In this document: piece by piece, positions 41,877 through 51,919 of the stretch
How the letters are laid out: each line of letters starts with the position of its first letter
Numbering within the stretch: the first letter of the stretch is position 1
DNA from: JAXLQL01 sp046331625
GTDB lineage: Bacteria; Acidobacteriota; Terriglobia; Bryobacterales; Bryobacteraceae
Length of the DNA stretch: 64,000 nucleotides
Assembly: GCA_046331625.1 (NCBI GenBank)
Contig: JAXLQL010000001.1
Coordinates: 496,001-560,000, forward strand
Direction: 5' to 3'
Position numbers and translations under genes: made by a program
The notes under the pieces: generated by a model
Told to the model about the DNA's origin: nothing
The model's input: the letters and a program-made list of their open reading frames with translations, nothing else
Database searches by the model: none

Positions 41877-44189
41877 TCACTTCACGCCGAACGCCTCCAC
41901 TTCTTGAACACGGAAAGGCTCGCTGTTCGAGAACGTCCCCGTGAATCGAAGCTGCCTCACTTCGCGCGCAGGGAAGAGGTCAGTCCTCATGCCGCGCCAA
42001 GGGCCGTGCGTGCGATCGGCGATCACTGTCCACTTCGCGCCGTCGAGCGACCCTTCCACAACGTAGTGCGCATAGGGTGCGGACTTGCGATGCCATGCGG
42101 GATCCGCGTAGTCGATGAACTCGGGTAGCCGATAGCGCAGGGCGCCGATCCGCACAGGCTGGTCCCAGCTGATCGTAGTTGAGCTTCGCTGCTCAGCGGC
42201 GACCAGGTTCGCCCCGTCGATTCGCGGCGCATCCAGCAGATGGTGGATCGTGCGGCGGTAGAGCTCTCGGAAAAGCGTATTCGCGGGATCCACGAGCATG
42301 TTCGGATAGTTCTCGCCGCAGAGCATGGCGAGCCGTTCGTTCTTGTGCACAGCGAGCCCGATGCGATGCAACGGCGTCGGATCATTGGCGTCCACACCGA
42401 ACTCGCGCTCTTCCGGCGCTGCACGATCGGACCGCACGAGAATATCCCAAGCTTGGGGCTCGTAGGCGAAGTCCACTTCCCCGCCCCACTGGCCCGGGAC
42501 CTCAGTGCCGAGCTTCACATCGAGGCCGCGCATGATCGGATGCGACGCGTTCGCGATCACGGCTTTGCTTCCAGGGATCCAGTAGCCCACGCTCGTGTGA
42601 AACGCGTTCAGGTAGTCGAGCGCATCTCCCGCGGTGGGATTCGTGATCGGGGTATCCGGCTTCGCATCGGGCGGCAGCAGCATCGGACCGCGGAACTCGC
42701 TCCGCTGGTCACTCCAATGGATATGGAAGTGCCCGCGCTGCCAGATGTAGCGCGGCTCCTCGAGGCTCGGGAGATACGACACGCGCACGGCGAACGAGTC
42801 GCCGCCGTGGATCATCACCGCGCCGCCCTTGCCCATGTACTCGGCGAATCGGCGATGGCTCTCCTCAGTGGTGAACTCGCAGTGGTTGCCTATCAACACG
42901 AGCTTGTAATCGTCAAGGCGCACGCGTCCGAGCGCCACGTCATGCTGCGTCACGTAATCGACCGTGAAGCCTTCCTTTTGTGACAGCTCGTCGAGATAAC
43001 GGAAGTGGTGGATGTCATTGAAGCGTTCGTAGAGGCTGTAGAAGAAGTTGTTGAGGCGGCGCTGGCGGCTGCTCATCACGGTGGGCGCGTATCCGACGCT
43101 GCCGTCATAGAAGGTGCGCCAGCCGTGATAGTCGTGGCCACCATTGGTCGAGTACGCGAGCCATGCATCGGTCGGAGCCACGAATAGCACCTGCCCTTCG
43201 GCTCGACGCGGGCGCACGATCACGTTGGTCAACTTGCGGTTCAAGTCGATCACGGCCGGGTCAACGGCTTCGCCAGCCGGAACGACGATCGCGCGCAAGA
43301 GACCGGAGCGCCAATCGCCGACGCGCACAGCCACATTGGTCACGGGCAACTCGCATCGAAACGGCACGCGTGCGGCGACGCTCCGCCGCACCTCGTCGAT
43401 AAGCACGAGTTCCATGGCGCGGCCGCTTTCGCCCGGCCCGGGAATCACCGAGATCGTCTGCGTCTCACCGGGAAGCCAACTCAGGTCGCGCGGCGCGAGG
43501 ATCGGGAAGAAGTTCGAGGGGATGCCTGGATCCGTGCGGCTGCGCAACTGGTACCACTCGGCCCACCAGAAGCGCGCGTCTTTCGGCCGGTAGGCGAGCA
43601 GGGTGATCTCCATCTTGGGATTGCCCGTGGTGGTCATCAACTGCAGCGTCGAGGTCTTGGTGAACCGCGAGTGTCCGCGCCGCGCGTGACGCGAAGGCTC
43701 CGCGCCATCGAGTACAGTGCCCACTGCGAGATTCGCCGCTCGGTCATAGAAGAGCGATCCCCAGTTGGTGAACTGATTATCGGGGACCTTGCCGTCGGGC
43801 AGGAACAAAGGCTGGCCTTGCAGCGCTCCGGTGTCGAACGTCATCGACTCGTTGAAGCTCTCGGGAAAGCGCCAATCGAAGCGGACCTGCTCTCCGCGTG
43901 GCTCCGAGTCCGCGGTGGGGCGGAGGCGATAGAGATCGATACCGGCTTGGCGCTCGTGACGCAGTTCGAATCGCAGCGGAATCCCCGGGATTGCCACACT
44001 GGCGACGCCACCGCGCGCGGCCTGCACGTCGAGTTCCCGGCTCGCGATGGTCAGAGAAAACCCCGGTGCAGACGACCCAAGCAGTGGCTGATCACTTGGC
44101 TCGCCACTGAATGCTCGTTGCAGATAGGACTGCCCGGCAACGGGCGCCGCACCGAGTGCCACCCAGAGAAGCGCGGTTCGGAAGCTCAT
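41877..44189 (-). CDS. Secreted N,N-dimethylformamidase-like protein with C-terminal discoidin-like domain
   Basis: 770 residues with signal peptide MSFRTALLWVALGAAPVAGQ. The central region matches the large-subunit family of dimethylformamidase: AYSTNGGHDYHGWRTFYDGS, FRYLDELSQKEGFTVDYVTQHDV, YKLVLIGNHCEFTTEESHRRFAEYMGKGGAVMIHGGDSF, a glutamine-amidotransferase-like fold. The last 100 residues form an F5/8-type beta sandwich (HYVVEGSLDGAKWTVIADR, RQLRFTGTFSNSEPFRVQEVEAFGV). The gene overlaps the GH42 gene by 4 bp, which suggests action on glycans or amidated sugars; the substrate is unknown. Confidence 0.8.
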   Translation of the reverse strand: MSFRTALLWVALGAAPVAGQSYLQRAFSGEPSDQPLLGSSAPGFSLTIASRELDVQAARGGVASVAIPGIPLRFELRHERQAGIDLYRLRPTADSEPRGEQVRFDWRFPESFNESMTFDTGALQGQPLFLPDGKVPDNQFTNWGSLFYDRAANLAVGTVLDGAEPSRHARRGHSRFTKTSTLQLMTTTGNPKMEITLLAYRPKDARFWWAEWYQLRSRTDPGIPSNFFPILAPRDLSWLPGETQTISVIPGPGESGRAMELVLIDEVRRSVAARVPFRCELPVTNVAVRVGDWRSGLLRAIVVPAGEAVDPAVIDLNRKLTNVIVRPRRAEGQVLFVAPTDAWLAYSTNGGHDYHGWRTFYDGSVGYAPTVMSSRQRRLNNFFYSLYERFNDIHHFRYLDELSQKEGFTVDYVTQHDVALGRVRLDDYKLVLIGNHCEFTTEESHRRFAEYMGKGGAVMIHGGDSFAVRVSYLPSLEEPRYIWQRGHFHIHWSDQRSEFRGPMLLPPDAKPDTPITNPTAGDALDYLNAFHTSVGYWIPGSKAVIANASHPIMRGLDVKLGTEVPGQWGGEVDFAYEPQAWDILVRSDRAAPEEREFGVDANDPTPLHRIGLAVHKNERLAMLCGENYPNMLVDPANTLFRELYRRTIHHLLDAPRIDGANLVAAEQRSSTTISWDQPVRIGALRYRLPEFIDYADPAWHRKSAPYAHYVVEGSLDGAKWTVIADRTHGPWRGMRTDLFPAREVRQLRFTGTFSNSEPFRVQEVEAFGVK

Positions 44190-46318
44190 TGCGCTCGGAT
44201 CACCGCCACATCCCGATCGCCGACGCTCACCATCAGCCGCCGTCCATCTACGCGCACCGGCTGGTTCCCCCAGACATCTTTGGGAGACTGCAATGTGTCG
44301 CGCAGTTCCACCACCGCGGGCTTTTCCTGCCGCGTGGGATTCACCACGTAGAGAACCGCGCCGTCACCACCTCGATGCAACCGCACTTTCACCAACGGAT
44401 CGCTCACCGTCAGCGTCCGCTGCACTCCGGCCCAATCCAGCAACCCAGCGAAGTAGGTGCGCGCTTGCGGAGTGGGCCGCTTGAAGTAGCCCGCACCCGG
44501 GAACGATCCCATGAGTAGCGTCTTCCCTTTTCCCGATGCGTGCTCCACCGCGCCCGTCTTTCCGCTCGCATGCCGGCCCACTGCGCGACCACCCGCGGTC
44601 TCGTACTCCTGAATGAAGTAGCGCGCTGGCATGGTCTGCCCGCGCACGGTCATCGAGTAGTCTTCCAGCAAGTCAGGCGTGAACTCGACATACGACTCGC
44701 GCGCGCCGAAGAGCTGATCGAGCCCGAAGTTCGGCTGCACCGTGCCCACCTTGCCATGCTCGCCGAAGTATCCCGGCAGGCCTTCACTCACGAGCGACCC
44801 GCCGTTCTGGACATAGGCCGAGAGCTTGCGCGCCGTCGCTTCCCGCAGGTGGATCGGATACGGCAAGTAGATCAGCGGGTATTGCGCGATGTCATCAATG
44901 TGCACGAAGTCGGCCTGGATGTTGTTATCGAAGAATGCCTGGTACGCTCCGCGAGCCGATTGCGCGTAGTGATCCGTGGAGCCCTGCTGCATGTAGTTGA
45001 AGATCTGCGACTCGGGAACCCACACGATGCCCACGTCCCCACGCACTGGCCGCGCCTTCCATAGCTCCGCATGCTCATTCGCCCAGCGCGCCACCTTACC
45101 AGCCATCTCCGCGCGGGGCGTCACCGAGCCATCCATTCCGAACGCACCGAACGCGCCAAACAGCGGACCATCGAGCAGCGGCCGCAACCGCGGATACAGA
45201 ATCCCGGTAGCGCCGCCAGCAATCGAGATCATGTTCCACAGGCGCACGTCTTTGTCGTCAGTGATGCGGCCATCGTCACGCGGACGCCCGATCACTTGCG
45301 GTTGCATCCACAGCGGACCTGCCTGCGCCTCAGCGTGCCAGAACGGCTTTCCACGCGATCCGGCACGCACGAGATCCACTGCCTGGAACTGCTTCCACGG
45401 CTCCGATCCGCGGCGCGACGCCACCCAAGTGAATCCCCACACATCTACATCAGCAGCCGAGCGCCACTCGTCATAGGTGGCCGACGGATGACCTTCGAGC
45501 GACATCCCTACGCCATGCGCAACCACCTTGCTCTTCGTGTCATTCTTGCGGACGAGATCCACGCGCCACCTCGCTAGCCGATGCGCGTTGTCGATGCGGA
45601 ACTGGAGCCAGTCGAGACTCTCCGGATATCCTTGGAAGCTCTTGGGCGGCTGAATGTCGTCCCAATCGGCGTAGCTGTAGCGATACCACGCTTTGCCCAG
45701 AGCTTCGAGCGAACCGTACTTCGCCTTCAGCCACTCGCGGAACTTCTTCTTCGTCGCCGGACAGTAGCAGTACATGTTCTGCGCCGATCCACCTTGCGCG
45801 GTGTGCTCGTTCCACAGGTCATAGCCCATGGTGGCCGGATGATTCTTGTAGTGCTCGATCAGCGCGAGCAGCCATTTCTCGGCCAAGCCCTTCACATCTT
45901 CGTTGTCGAGGCAGAGGCCCGGAAAGCCGCCGGTGGCACTCGATCCCGAAATGCCGGAATCGACCGCGCGCCCGTCGGCGGCGAGATAGCGTGCGTGTGC
46001 GTAGCGCGTGAATGCCCATTCGGGCGCGGCAGTCACCATCTCGGCGATGATCACGCGGATCCCGTTCTTGGCCGCGAGGTCCATTTGGGTGTCGTAGTCG
46101 CGCCAGTCCAGCTTGCCGGGCGCCACCTCGACCGCGGACCACATGAACCAGTGGCGGAACGTATTCATCCCGAGCCGCGCGGCGGTTGCGTGGTCGCGAG
46201 CCCAGTCCTGTTCGGGCGGATTCGACTTGCGGAAGTAGACCGCGCCGTACGGGAACACGGGATCGGCGGCGAGCAGCGCGGTGGACGCGGCGAACATGAT
46301 CAAACAGATTTGTTTCAT
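44186..46318 (-). CDS. Secreted GH42 beta-galactosidase
   Basis: 710 residues with signal peptide MKQICLIMFAASTALLA. The TIM barrel carries the GH42 catalytic pair: acid/base Glu171 in MGYDLWNEH and nucleophile Glu330 in KPFWHAEAQAGP. A trimerisation domain follows (about 430-640: DVGIVWVPESQIFNY, IYLPYPIHLREATARKLSAYVQNGGSLVSEG) and a small C-terminal beta domain. Most GH42 enzymes are cytoplasmic; export here points to use on plant or microbial galactans. It lies 6 bp after the mannonate-dehydratase-like gene. Confidence 0.92.
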   Translation of the reverse strand: MKQICLIMFAASTALLAADPVFPYGAVYFRKSNPPEQDWARDHATAARLGMNTFRHWFMWSAVEVAPGKLDWRDYDTQMDLAAKNGIRVIIAEMVTAAPEWAFTRYAHARYLAADGRAVDSGISGSSATGGFPGLCLDNEDVKGLAEKWLLALIEHYKNHPATMGYDLWNEHTAQGGSAQNMYCYCPATKKKFREWLKAKYGSLEALGKAWYRYSYADWDDIQPPKSFQGYPESLDWLQFRIDNAHRLARWRVDLVRKNDTKSKVVAHGVGMSLEGHPSATYDEWRSAADVDVWGFTWVASRRGSEPWKQFQAVDLVRAGSRGKPFWHAEAQAGPLWMQPQVIGRPRDDGRITDDKDVRLWNMISIAGGATGILYPRLRPLLDGPLFGAFGAFGMDGSVTPRAEMAGKVARWANEHAELWKARPVRGDVGIVWVPESQIFNYMQQGSTDHYAQSARGAYQAFFDNNIQADFVHIDDIAQYPLIYLPYPIHLREATARKLSAYVQNGGSLVSEGLPGYFGEHGKVGTVQPNFGLDQLFGARESYVEFTPDLLEDYSMTVRGQTMPARYFIQEYETAGGRAVGRHASGKTGAVEHASGKGKTLLMGSFPGAGYFKRPTPQARTYFAGLLDWAGVQRTLTVSDPLVKVRLHRGGDGAVLYVVNPTRQEKPAVVELRDTLQSPKDVWGNQPVRVDGRRLMVSVGDRDVAVIRAQ

Positions 46319-46324
46319 TCAGAT

Positions 46325-47419
46325 TCACCTATGCGAGAGCACCGCTTGCAGCATCGCCTTCGCGTAAGCGATGTTGAACACCTCACCGACCAGCCCGCCG
46401 CCGCCGACGCGAGCATACTGGCCGCGAATGCTCTCGGGCATGTTGCGATCGAGGTCGATGGCGCGTGGATGTTCGGGATACAGCCCGCGTGGATACTTCT
46501 GACGCACCAGTTCCCGCATCACGGCGAACATGTTCACCACGCCCTCGTCGAGGAAGACCTCGGTATAGTCCTCGTAGGGCTTGCGGACCACCACGTTGCG
46601 GAAGTGCACGTGGTTGATCTGATCGCGCGCGCCCATCCACTTGCAGACCGTCACCGGATCTTCGCCCAGTTCGCGCGTCACGCCGCAATCGAAGGTCATG
46701 CCATTGTACGGGCTCTTCACCAGGTTGAGGTAGCGCTTCCAGTTCTCGAAGGTGCCCATCATTTGCTCCGATCCACGGCTGATCGGCGCGGGTGGATCGT
46801 TCGGATGCAGCGCCAGCCGCACGTTGGCCTTCTCGGCCTCGGGTACGATCGCCTTCAAGAAGTACTCGGCTCGCTTGAATAAATCCTCACGCTTGTGCGT
46901 GCCTTCGTTGGGGAGCGGCGGAAGGTCTTTCACCTTGGCGTACTTGAATGCCGTCATCCCGGCTTCGCCCCGGCCGAGTTCCTCTTCGTAGCCTTCCACC
47001 AGGCGGTGCGCATAGAAGTTGTACTCGATCACCGGCAACCCTGCCTTGCCCGCGGCGCGGATCGATTGGATCACCTTCTCGATCTGCTCGTCGCGTTTCG
47101 GTCCGCCGCGGATGACGTCTTCGAAGCCGCCGATCATCAGGTTGATGACCGTGAGTCCGCCGGCCTTGTATGGGTCCATCACTGCTCTGAGCTTCTCTTC
47201 GGTCCACGGGAGAGGGCCGGGGCCGCCGCCGATCACATAGTCGATGCCCATCTGCTTGAAGTGGCGCATCTGCGTTGGCGTCGATCCGGCGATCACGCAA
47301 ATCCGAGGCAAGCCCGCGCCCAAGGCAGGCGGCCATTGCACAGTCGCACCATGCAGTGCGGCGGGGATTGCGGCCGAGGCCGCCGCTCGCATGGCGGTTC
47401 TTCGAGAAATGTTCGGCAT
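46325..47419 (-). CDS. Tat-exported mannonate dehydratase-like TIM-barrel protein
   Basis: 364 residues from ATG 47419 (the ORF is open upstream to 47563 without support). Tat-type signal ISRRTAMRAAASAAIPAA. UxuA-like blocks: VRLALHPNDPPAPI, NGMTFDCGVTRELGEDPV, INHVHFRNVV, and VFLDEGVVNMFAVMREL. These provide the His, Cys and Asp metal ligands of the mannonate dehydratase/xylose-isomerase-like fold. UxuA is normally cytoplasmic, so an exported relative may isomerise or dehydrate another sugar acid. First gene of a three-gene unit with the GH42 and dimethylformamidase-like genes. Confidence 0.82.
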   Translation of the reverse strand: MPNISRRTAMRAAASAAIPAALHGATVQWPPALGAGLPRICVIAGSTPTQMRHFKQMGIDYVIGGGPGPLPWTEEKLRAVMDPYKAGGLTVINLMIGGFEDVIRGGPKRDEQIEKVIQSIRAAGKAGLPVIEYNFYAHRLVEGYEEELGRGEAGMTAFKYAKVKDLPPLPNEGTHKREDLFKRAEYFLKAIVPEAEKANVRLALHPNDPPAPISRGSEQMMGTFENWKRYLNLVKSPYNGMTFDCGVTRELGEDPVTVCKWMGARDQINHVHFRNVVVRKPYEDYTEVFLDEGVVNMFAVMRELVRQKYPRGLYPEHPRAIDLDRNMPESIRGQYARVGGGGLVGEVFNIAYAKAMLQAVLSHR

Positions 47420-47462
47420 GGAAGTCTCCAGTGCCGAGTATAATCCCTGAGGATCCCGGCAA

Positions 47463-50400
47463 CTACTCTTCGAGGGTGAGCGCGAGACCGGACTGGCTGG
47501 CCACTCCGCGAACCCGCACGACGATCGGTTGGAAGCCCGCGCCGGGGTCATCCGGCACAACAAAACGCACCTGAAATGTTCCGGGCGTAGTCATCGCGGC
47601 GGATTCGACCACGGCGGACTTTCCGCCCACGCTGACATCGAGCTTCGTGAGGTCTGCCAGCGGATACGGCTCGGTGAGCACCTTGCCATCCGGGATCGGC
47701 GGATTGGTTTGCCCGAGCCCTGTGGCGAAGACCGTGATGCGATCGCCCGCTCGCGCGGACCGCGAGTCTTTGCCTTCGATCGATCCCGGCGGGGCGACCG
47801 TAGTGCCGTCTTCGAAGACCGCGACGGCGGCTGTCTTTCCGCCCACGGGGAACGAGAGCAATGCCGGCGAAACGTCGGAGAGAAACGCCGTGGCCGTTCC
47901 TCGATCGTTGGCCGTGGTCACCTCAACCGGCACTGGGCCCACAGTGAGATCTTGCGGCACGAGAATGTTCACCTGCGTGGGACTCACAAAGGCCAAGTAG
48001 GCATCGCGATTGTTGAAGCGCACGCGCACACCTCCGAGTTCCTTGGGGAGGCTGCCACTATCGAGCGATGAGTTCCAGTCAGTGGCCGCGGTAGTGAAGT
48101 TCTCGCCGTAGATGGCGGCCAAGCTCGATCCCGATACGGTGGCCTGAGAACCGAAGGCGTTGAGGATCGAGCGAATCGTGGTCGCTGGAGGCGGAGGCAG
48201 CGGGAACGCGATGCGGCGCACGCGCAAGGCGCCCGTGTCTGCGATCAACAGATTCCCCGCCGCGTCAGAGTTCATCGCAGAGGGCTTGTTGAACGAAGCG
48301 AGATCGGGCGCAAGGTCGTCGCCCGAGAAGACCGCGGTTCCGGTTCCAGCGAACGTGATGATCACGCCACGGGAGTCGATGCGGCGAATGCGGTGATTGT
48401 CGCGATCGGCGATGTAGACGTTGCCGCTCCCATCCACCGCCACGCCCGCCGGCGAACTCAACGCGGCTCCGGTGGCGGGGCGCAGATCGCCTTCCCACGC
48501 GGCGATGCCGGTGCCCGCGATGGTCTCGATGTTGCCATTGGTGGTGACGCGCCGTACCCGGTGATTCAGTTGGTCAGCAATGTAGAGGTTGCCTTGGCGA
48601 TCAAACGCCATGCCCGCAGGTGACGTCATCTTCGCGCGAATGGCGGGACCGCCGTCTCCGCCAAAGCCCGCGTCTCCACTGCCCGCGGCGGTGGTGATGG
48701 TGCCATCGGGTGCGATCTTGCGAATGCGATTGGCGGCGCGGTCGGCGACATAGAGGTTGCCCGACGCATCGATCGCGAGATTCGCCGGATCCCGGAACGA
48801 AGCGCGCACCGCAGGCCCGTCGTCGCCATCGGAGCTATTGACGCCGTTACCGGCGATGGTGGAGATGGACCCGTCGGGCGAGATCTTCCGCACGCGGCGA
48901 CTACCGGTATCGGCGACGTAGAGGTTGCCGGCGGCGTCCGTAGCCAAGCCTTCGGGACTGCTCAGGCGCGCGCGAGCTGCCGGTCCGCCATCGCCAGCGA
49001 ACCCTGCTACACCGACGATTCCCGCGACGGTGTTGATGCGGCCATCGGAAGTGACTTGTCGAATGACGTGGTTTTCGCCGTCGGATATATAGAGGTTGCC
49101 GCGGTTGTCCACAGCGACTCCGGAGACCGCTCCGAGTTGCGCTTTGAGCGCGGGTCCGCCGTCACCGGCCGAGCCCTTCTCTCCATTGCCGGCCAACGTG
49201 GAAACAACCGGCGGCGGAATGCGTGAAGTGGACTCGCGGCGAGCCTGGCGGACATTGACTTCGCGCCCAGCCACGCGAACCGTGCCCGCGCGCGCGGTCC
49301 CGGGATTGGCCGGGATCGAGAAATAGACGGCGCCCGGTCCCTTGCGATCGGCCGCGCCCACAAGGGTCGCCCAAGACACGGCGCTCGATACGCTCCACGT
49401 GCAATCGGCGCCTGTGAGCACAGTGATGGTGGCCACTACGGGATCTCCAGTGAGGTCGAGCGCGCCCGGGTCGAGCGTGAAGGCGCACGCACCAGGTTGA
49501 CCGGTGACAACGGACCCGAGCTTGGCGAACTTGGTCAGGAAGACGTCGAACACGCCGCCGTTGTACGTGGCGTCAAAGCTACCGGTAGTGGTGGTGAAGC
49601 CGGGTCCAGTGGCGTGACCGCTGACGTAGATGTTGCCTTCGCCATCGAGGCCGACGTTGACGAAGATGCGGGCATTGGGTCCACCGAAGAACCCGGAGCT
49701 ACGGAGGCTTCCCCCGACCGTATCGAGCACGGCTAAGAATGGCTTCTCTGCGCGCGGCGGCGTCGCATCGATAGCATCGGCGGTAGTTGGGAAATCGGCT
49801 GACGATGTGACGCCCACCATATAGAGGTCGCCGCCGGCGGTGCGGAGATTGTAGATCGTGTCATCGCCGCGGCCGCCGAAGTAGGTGGCGTAGCCGAGCG
49901 AACCTTCAGGCGAAACCTTGGCCAGGTACGAGTCAAAGCTGCCGCCGAGATAGCGCTTGCCGAGCGCAGTGGACGTGGTGGTGAGATTCTGCGTCAGGGT
50001 GCGCATCGCCACCCAGGCGTTGCCTTGCACGTCAGTGGTGAGCGTGGTGAAGACGTCGACGTCACGGCCGCCGAGATACGTCAAGTAGGTGAAGCGGCTG
50101 CCGTCAGGCGAGAGACGGGCGAGGTAGACATCGCTGAAGCCGCCCCCGTAGATCTGGTTCACGGCGTTCGAAGTAGTGGGCAGGTCGGCCGAGGTGGTGC
50201 TGCCGGCGAGCCAAGCCGCACCCTGGCCGTCGATCTCAATCGCGAACGCGCTAGCGCCGACGATCTGCGGCAGAAATTCGGCCTGGGCGAGACTCAGTTC
50301 CTCGTCGCCTCGGCCACCGATGAACGTACACCAGACGAGCGACTGTCCAGCCGGATCGAGTTTGACGGCAAAGCCATCGGAACTGCCCCCGCCGAACACT

Positions 50401-51587
50401 CTCTGCGCAGCCGCTTGTGTGACGGGAAAATCGATCGACGTGGTTTCGCCGGCGACGTAGGCGGCACCGGTGGAGTCGACTTTGATGCTGACACCGTTCT
50501 CGTCGCCGATGCCGCCGATCAGCGTCCCGTAGCCGAGCGTGCCATCGGGGTTGAGTTTGGCTATGAACACGTCGCTGAATCCGCTGCGAGCCCGGCTGTA
50601 CGCAGTAGTGGTGGTGGGAAAGTTGAGCGACGAGGTCTGGCCTGTGACGTAGGCAGCGCCGCGCGCATCGATCGTGAGGGCGTTGATAATTTCGAGTTCG
50701 CTGCCGCCGACGTAGGTGGAGTACACGAGCGAAGTTCCGGCCGCGTTGACCTTGGTGACGTAGCCGTCATAGAGACCTTGCAGGTTGCGATTGATCCCGC
50801 CGGCGGTTGTGGGAAAGTCGCGAGAGTACGTGGTGCCGCCGAGGTAGGAGTTGCCGGCTTGGTCCACCGCGAGGAAGCCTCCGATTTCGGCGTCGGCGCC
50901 GCCGAGCAGCGTCGAGAACACGAGCACGGGATCAATCACGAGCGGACGCGAGCGGTCGTACTGGCCGAGTTCGAAGCGCACTTGATTGCCGTGCAATTGA
51001 TAGCGCGAGCGAACGGCCTTGCGGACGCCGCGGTCGAGTTGGTAGGAGACCGGGCTGCGCCAGCGGAGTTCGCCCGCAGCGGTGGAGAGAACCAGGTCGC
51101 CCGAGGCGTCGAGGTGCACACCCGTGGCGCCTTCGAGCTCGAATCCGATGCGCGAGACGTCGGCATCGGGCGAGGCAACGATGTCGTACTCGAGACGGCC
51201 TTCGGATCCGTAGTAGACGATGTCGACTCCGCGATAGACGCCGCGCATCGTGACCTTCGAGTAGTTGGGCACGTGCGTTCGCCAGGCTGCGGGATCATTG
51301 CCCATGTAGTAGTGCGACACGCTTTCGAGCTTGCCGGAGGGCTCGGCCTCGCCGGCGCCATCGCGTGCGGTGAATCGCATGCGCACGTTCGCCATCGCGT
51401 CTTTGCCGGTCACCGTGAACGCGGCGCCATCGGCGAGCAGCGCGACGGATTGGCGGGGTCCGCGGACTTGGTAGAGGACGTCGGCGCGGGTTTGTCCTTG
51501 ATTGGGCTCGAAGCGGAGCGGGAGTTGGCGCAGGTCGAGCGCGAGAGCGGGTAGGGCAATAGCAAGTAGCAGAAAGCGAGCGGTCAA
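47463..51587 (-). CDS. Giant secreted SBBP/BACON/NHL-repeat protein with TIGR03437 C-terminus
   Basis: 1374 residues with signal peptide. Domain order: an N-terminal DUF7948-like part (LRFEPNQGQTRADVLYQVRG, about 20-225); SBBP repeats (about 230-690, units such as GNSYLGGTTYSRDFPTT); a BACON-type domain (about 705-790, CTWSVSSAVSWATL); five or more NHL beta-propeller units (about 795-1125, GNLYVADTGSRRVRKISPDGSI); and the Solibacter C-terminal domain (about 1135-1374, AIYGENF, VNILVPQDLTVGPVPVEV, VFATGLGQTNPP). It is a cell-surface or secreted binding/scaffold protein. No catalytic site is visible. It strongly supports a Bryobacterales origin of the window. Confidence 0.93.
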   Translation of the reverse strand: MTARFLLLAIALPALALDLRQLPLRFEPNQGQTRADVLYQVRGPRQSVALLADGAAFTVTGKDAMANVRMRFTARDGAGEAEPSGKLESVSHYYMGNDPAAWRTHVPNYSKVTMRGVYRGVDIVYYGSEGRLEYDIVASPDADVSRIGFELEGATGVHLDASGDLVLSTAAGELRWRSPVSYQLDRGVRKAVRSRYQLHGNQVRFELGQYDRSRPLVIDPVLVFSTLLGGADAEIGGFLAVDQAGNSYLGGTTYSRDFPTTAGGINRNLQGLYDGYVTKVNAAGTSLVYSTYVGGSELEIINALTIDARGAAYVTGQTSSLNFPTTTTAYSRARSGFSDVFIAKLNPDGTLGYGTLIGGIGDENGVSIKVDSTGAAYVAGETTSIDFPVTQAAAQRVFGGGSSDGFAVKLDPAGQSLVWCTFIGGRGDEELSLAQAEFLPQIVGASAFAIEIDGQGAAWLAGSTTSADLPTTSNAVNQIYGGGFSDVYLARLSPDGSRFTYLTYLGGRDVDVFTTLTTDVQGNAWVAMRTLTQNLTTTSTALGKRYLGGSFDSYLAKVSPEGSLGYATYFGGRGDDTIYNLRTAGGDLYMVGVTSSADFPTTADAIDATPPRAEKPFLAVLDTVGGSLRSSGFFGGPNARIFVNVGLDGEGNIYVSGHATGPGFTTTTGSFDATYNGGVFDVFLTKFAKLGSVVTGQPGACAFTLDPGALDLTGDPVVATITVLTGADCTWSVSSAVSWATLVGAADRKGPGAVYFSIPANPGTARAGTVRVAGREVNVRQARRESTSRIPPPVVSTLAGNGEKGSAGDGGPALKAQLGAVSGVAVDNRGNLYISDGENHVIRQVTSDGRINTVAGIVGVAGFAGDGGPAARARLSSPEGLATDAAGNLYVADTGSRRVRKISPDGSISTIAGNGVNSSDGDDGPAVRASFRDPANLAIDASGNLYVADRAANRIRKIAPDGTITTAAGSGDAGFGGDGGPAIRAKMTSPAGMAFDRQGNLYIADQLNHRVRRVTTNGNIETIAGTGIAAWEGDLRPATGAALSSPAGVAVDGSGNVYIADRDNHRIRRIDSRGVIITFAGTGTAVFSGDDLAPDLASFNKPSAMNSDAAGNLLIADTGALRVRRIAFPLPPPPATTIRSILNAFGSQATVSGSSLAAIYGENFTTAATDWNSSLDSGSLPKELGGVRVRFNNRDAYLAFVSPTQVNILVPQDLTVGPVPVEVTTANDRGTATAFLSDVSPALLSFPVGGKTAAVAVFEDGTTVAPPGSIEGKDSRSARAGDRITVFATGLGQTNPPIPDGKVLTEPYPLADLTKLDVSVGGKSAVVESAAMTTPGTFQVRFVVPDDPGAGFQPIVVRVRGVASQSGLALTLEE

Positions 51588-51919
51588 GCGGGTCCTCCGG
51601 GAAAGCAGGCGGTCGGCGAGATTACAGTTTGCCAGAAAGGTGAATCATGGCGCTAGTGAGCGAAGTGAGTAACGCCGGCGGCTGGCGAGGTTTTCAAGTC
51701 GAGAGCCGCTCGAACGGGCGGTTGTCGCGAGTTGCGGGAAGGGGCATTGGCGGTGGGGCATCCGCACCGGAACGCGGCAGTCACTCCGTTTCGGAAACCG
51801 GGCGCAGCACTGCTTGCGTTTGCTGGGAACGAACTTCCGGGACTTGTCGAACGGCAGCACTGTCACGGGCACAACCGGAGGTCGACTTCGCAGGAGAGGA
51901 CTTGGCGCGAGCATCGGCA

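Noticed and set aside
45581..46882. Plus-strand ORF of 433 codons
   Set aside because: Antisense to the GH42 and mannonate-dehydratase-like genes; no motifs.
50025..51554. Plus-strand ORF of 509 codons
   Set aside because: Antisense to the SBBP region; its apparent repeats mirror those of the real protein.
47463..51587. DNA tandem repeats suggesting a repeat array or CRISPR
   Set aside because: They encode SBBP and NHL protein repeats with diverged codons in one intact frame.
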